DNA of 38,230 nt, taken from Methylophaga sp. (GTDB lineage: Bacteria; Pseudomonadota; Gammaproteobacteria; Nitrosococcales; Methylophagaceae). The stretch is from assembly GCA_011053005.1 (NCBI GenBank), contig DRHW01000014.1:1-38230 (forward strand), written 5' to 3'. The notes beneath the pieces are model-generated. The model was not told the DNA's origin. It was given only the letters and a program-made list of their open reading frames with translations, and did no database searches. Position numbers and translations under genes: made by a program. Below are positions 35,561-38,230 of this stretch, piece by piece (position 1 is the stretch's first letter; every line of letters begins with the position of its first letter).

Positions 35561-35599
35561 ACTAGCCGCCTAGTGCTTATGCACATCTAGGCGGCTAGT
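35561..35599 (-). terminator. Hairpin between acpP and fabF (partial terminator or processing site)
   Basis: Perfect 13-base inverted repeat (ACTAGCCGCCTAG / CTAGGCGGCTAGT) with a 13-base loop that holds a further TGC-TTAT-GCA mini-stem. On the transcribed strand it is followed by TTGTATTTAATATT, which is U-rich but not a clean U-tract. It probably attenuates read-through or stabilises the 3' end of acpP mRNA. Confidence 0.7.
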
Positions 35600-35618
35600 A
35601 TTGAAACAATCGGTAATA

Positions 35619-35855
35619 TTAAGACTGAACAGAATTAATATAATCAATCGCTTTTTGAACTGTAGTGATAGTCTCAGCTTTATCATCTGGGATTTCACAT
35701 TCAAATGCTTCTTCAAGAGCCATTACTAACTCTACAGTGTCTAAAGAGTCAGCACCTAAATCATCAATAAATGATGCTTCAGCTGTTACTTCTTCAGCAT
35801 TTACACCCAGTTGCTCAACAACAATGTCTCTTACTCTAGCTTCGATATCACTCAT
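35619..35855 (-). CDS. acpP: Acyl carrier protein of fatty acid synthesis
   Basis: A 78-residue, strongly acidic ACP with the phosphopantetheine site [10 protein letters not shown] (Ser37) and standard helices. A strong ribosome site (AAAGGA) precedes the ATG. Located between fabG and fabF as usual. The APE-specific ACP (4275-4580) is clearly different, with DSID and a Ser/Thr-rich tail. Confidence 0.98.
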   Translation of the reverse strand: MSDIEARVRDIVVEQLGVNAEEVTAEASFIDDLGADSLDTVELVMALEEAFECEIPDDKAETITTVQKAIDYINSVQS

Positions 35856-35901
35856 TTTTTATATTTCCTTTGGTGGTTTGTTACACAAAATCTGCTGGCA
35901 T

Positions 35902-35928
35902 TTTATAGTGCAAGCACCTTATAGACAA
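35902..35928 (-). promoter_or_regulatory. Candidate acpP promoter
   Basis: On the minus strand TTGTCT (35928-35923) is followed after 15 bases by TATAAA (35907-35902), about 46 bases before the acpP start. The 138-base gap between fabG and acpP, long for this operon, supports an internal promoter. The -35/-10 spacing is short, so the exact boxes are uncertain. Confidence 0.45.
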
Positions 35929-35993
35929 GCCATATTGATTTTACGGTTTTTTTTATTACACTATATTACTTAAAAATTTTACAATTTAAGTAA

Positions 35994-36737
35994 TTAATTC
36001 ATATACATGCCGCCATTAACGTGAATAGTTTCACCTGTGACATAAGCAGCATCTAAGCTGGCTAAATAGCTAACTGCGGCAGCAATTTCTTCTGGTTCGC
36101 CCAATCGTTTAACAGGCACTTGCTCTAATAAAGCAACCTTGTGCGCTTCTGCTAATGTATTGGTCATATCAGTATCAATAAATCCAGGGGCAACAGTATT
36201 AACGGTAATACCGCGAGCACCGACTTCGCGAGCTAATGATTTACTAAAACCAATCACACCTGCTTTAGCAGCGGCATAATTAGTTTGACCTGCATTACCC
36301 ATTACACCGACTACCGAGGTAATTGTAATGATACGTCCCCAACGCGCTTTCGTCATTGCACGTAAGCAACGTTTACTTAACTTAAATATTGGCGTGAGAT
36401 TAGTATCAATAATGTCATCCCACTCATCATCTTTCATCCGCATCAATAGATTATCGCGAGTAATGCCTGCATTATTAACTAAAATACTTGGCGCACCAAA
36501 GCTTGTTTCAATTTCAGTCACTACGGCCTCGATCGAATCCGCATCAGTAACATTCAATAACAAGCCTGTACCGACTATGTTAGCCTCATTAAGAAAATCA
36601 GTGATCGCCTGAGCACCTGATTCAGAAGTGGCAGTACCAATAACCGTAGCGCCTTGTTGACCTAGTCGAAGTGCTATCGCACGGCCAATACCTCTGGTTG
36701 CGCCAGTAACTAATGCAATTTTACCTTCCAAACTCAT
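35994..36737 (-). CDS. fabG: 3-oxoacyl-ACP reductase
   Basis: NADPH-dependent ketoreductase of fatty acid synthesis, 247 residues. It has TGATRGIG (11-18), NNAG (88-91) and the Ser141/Tyr154/Lys158 triad. Its start overlaps the fabD stop by one base (TAATG). Related to, but separate from, the pathway reductase at 14874. Confidence 0.97.
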   Translation of the reverse strand: MSLEGKIALVTGATRGIGRAIALRLGQQGATVIGTATSESGAQAITDFLNEANIVGTGLLLNVTDADSIEAVVTEIETSFGAPSILVNNAGITRDNLLMRMKDDEWDDIIDTNLTPIFKLSKRCLRAMTKARWGRIITITSVVGVMGNAGQTNYAAAKAGVIGFSKSLAREVGARGITVNTVAPGFIDTDMTNTLAEAHKVALLEQVPVKRLGEPEEIAAAVSYLASLDAAYVTGETIHVNGGMYMN

Positions 36738-37675
36738 TATTGTTCTCCTAATGTTTGAATCGTTTTTTCAAGCGATGCTTGATCAAATACTGCTAATCCA
36801 GTTAATGATTTATCAATCCGTTTCGTTAAGCCAGCTAATACTTTGCCCGGTCCGCATTCAACAAGGGTATCAACACCTTGTGCTGCATAATATTCTACCG
36901 TTTCAACCCAACGAACTGGACTATAAAGTTGTTCGGTTAATAAACGCTTAATATTGTCGCTATCATTCTCACTAGTAACGCTCACATTATGAATAACAGG
37001 AATCGTCGGAACCTGTATCGCAATATCTGCGAGTGCCACTGATAACTTTTCAGCGGCAGGTTTCATCAATGCACAGTGTGAAGGTACGCTAACAGGCAGT
37101 AATAAAGCTCTTTTTGCACCAAGTTCTTTAGCTAAGTCTATTGCAACATTAATAGCAGCGGCTTCACCAGCTATAACAACTTGGCCCGGAGAATTAAAAT
37201 TAACGGCTTCTACAATACCATTAGCCGATGCTTGTGAGCATAGCGTTCTAACAACATCATCTTCTAAGCCCAATACTGCAGCCATAGCACCAGTACCGAC
37301 AGGAACAGCTTGCTGCATGAACAATCCACGTTGTTCAACCAATTTAATCGCATCGGCAAATTGCATAGCACCAGCAGCAACTAAAGCAGTATATTCACCC
37401 AGACTATGTCCTGCTAAAAAACTTGGAGTAATATCTGTGACCGACTGCCAACTGCGCCAAACAGCAATACCTGCAGCCAACATCGCAGGTTGAGTACGTT
37501 CTGTTTGATTCAATGATTCTGCTGGGCCATCACTAACCAATTTCCAAAGATCATAACCGAGCACATCAGATGCTTCAGAGAAAGTGGCTTGAACGTGGGG
37601 AAATTGAGTGGCTAACTGTGACAACATGCCTACAGATTGCGAGCCCTGTCCAGGAAATACAAACGCTAGACTCAT
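36737..37675 (-). CDS. fabD: Malonyl-CoA:ACP transacylase
   Basis: Loads malonyl groups onto ACP. It is 312 residues with FPGQGSQSVGM at the N-terminus, the nucleophile Ser91 in AGHSLGEY and the catalytic His200 in VPSHCALM. No separate transacylase is encoded in the APE cluster, so this enzyme is the natural supplier of malonyl-ACP for both pathways (inference). Confidence 0.97.
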   Translation of the reverse strand: MSLAFVFPGQGSQSVGMLSQLATQFPHVQATFSEASDVLGYDLWKLVSDGPAESLNQTERTQPAMLAAGIAVWRSWQSVTDITPSFLAGHSLGEYTALVAAGAMQFADAIKLVEQRGLFMQQAVPVGTGAMAAVLGLEDDVVRTLCSQASANGIVEAVNFNSPGQVVIAGEAAAINVAIDLAKELGAKRALLLPVSVPSHCALMKPAAEKLSVALADIAIQVPTIPVIHNVSVTSENDSDNIKRLLTEQLYSPVRWVETVEYYAAQGVDTLVECGPGKVLAGLTKRIDKSLTGLAVFDQASLEKTIQTLGEQ

Positions 37676-37755
37676 GATTTAAACCTCGAGAAGATAATAG
37701 CTAATACAAATAATGCCGGTGTAGAAAAAATGGCCGTGCACCATACAATGTATGT

Positions 37756-38230
37756 CTAAAATTTTAAAAGTGCAGAGCCCCAAGTGAATCCACCACCGAA
37801 AGCTTCTAATAATAAAGTTTCACCGCGTTTAACACGGCCATCACGTACAGCGACATCAAGTGCTAACGGTATCGATGCCGCAGAGGTGTTACCATGCTCG
37901 TCAACCGTTACAACAACTTGTTCCATAGACATGCCAAGTTTTTTAGCTGTGGCGGCGATAATACGAATATTAGCTTGATGAGGAATCAGCCAATCTATAT
38001 CTTGTTTACTAAAATTGTTGGCAGCTAAAGTCTCATCAACGATATTACTTAAAGTGCGAACAGCAACTTTAAATACATCATTACCTTGCATTTCAATATA
38101 AGGTAAAGCTTCATCATTATTTTTAGCTGAACCGGGCCCCGTTGGAACAGTCAGTAAAGCATTATATTGACCATCAGAGTGAATATGAGTCGATAAGATC
38201 CCCGTTTCTTCCGATGCTTGCAATACTACA
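37756..38230 (-). CDS. fabH: 3-oxoacyl-ACP synthase III (C-terminal part, cut by window edge)
   Basis: Initiating ketosynthase of fatty acid synthesis; about 157 C-terminal residues are in view and the gene continues past the right edge. Visible motifs are the catalytic His in [17 protein letters not shown], the Asn in [14 protein letters not shown], and the terminal [18 protein letters not shown]. The active-site Cys lies outside the window. It is upstream of fabD, separated by 80 bases. Confidence 0.96.
   Translation of the reverse strand, partial: VVLQASEETGILSTHIHSDGQYNALLTVPTGPGSAKNNDEALPYIEMQGNDVFKVAVRTLSNIVDETLAANNFSKQDIDWLIPHQANIRIIAATAKKLGMSMEQVVVTVDEHGNTSAASIPLALDVAVRDGRVKRGETLLLEAFGGGFTWGSALLKF

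Noticed and set aside
34282-38230. Fatty acid genes as a second polyketide or aryl polyene cluster
   Set aside because: fabH-fabD-fabG-acpP-fabF order and motifs are those of primary fatty acid synthesis. The APE-specific enzymes are separate and divergent.

Overview
The window reads as a chromosome segment of a gammaproteobacterium of moderate to low G+C. The housekeeping half carries a gammaproteobacterial-style fabH-fabD-fabG-acpP-fabF-pabC-mltG-tmk-holB-pilZ-tatD run, plus mutS next to a tRNA-Lys. I cannot name the genus. A marine or otherwise salty habitat is a guess from the N-type ATPase and the probable halogenase.

Layout. (1) 1-3359, minus strand: first part of an N-type (atpDCQRBE...) F-ATPase operon, running off the left edge inside atpE. 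(2) 3652-4005: small Cys-cluster (YkgJ-type) protein. (3) 4275-15593, plus strand: a tightly overlapping aryl polyene (APE) operon, with ACP, COG4648 membrane protein, aryl-ACP ligase, FabZ-like dehydratase, LpxL-like acyltransferase, LolA-like protein, MMPL exporter, polysaccharide deacetylase, PAP2 phosphatase, ketosynthase, chain-length-factor-like protein, ApeP-type dehydratase and ketoreductase. (4) 15750-20861, plus strand: an iron-uptake block with a receptor remnant lacking its plug, a terminator, a Fur-box-like site, an intact TonB-dependent receptor and a PepSY membrane protein. (5) 24914-20858, minus strand: a four-gene operon with flavin-dependent halogenase, FkbO/XanB2-type chorismatase, PlsC-type acyltransferase and family 2 glycosyltransferase. 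(6) 25217-25292: tRNA-Lys(CTT). (7) 25336-38230: core genes (mutS, yigZ, a PilZ protein, a GDSL lipase, tatD, pilZ, holB, tmk, mltG, pabC, fabF, acpP, fabG, fabD, fabH).

How it works together (inference). Regions 3 and 5 together resemble a xanthomonadin-type pathway. Chorismatase would make a hydroxybenzoate from chorismate. The AMP ligase would load it onto the ACP. The KS/CLF pair, ketoreductase and two dehydratases would extend it to a conjugated polyene. The halogenase would halogenate the aryl head. Acyltransferases, glycosyltransferase, deacetylase and phosphatase would build or trim a membrane anchor. The LolA-like and MMPL proteins would move the pigment toward the outer membrane. 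The locus is unusual in being split into two opposed operons with iron uptake between them, in having one ACP, and in lacking a third ketosynthase and a thioesterase that APE clusters often carry. The tRNA-Lys has its 3' end facing this accessory region, as at many island boundaries, but no integrase or repeated att site is visible.
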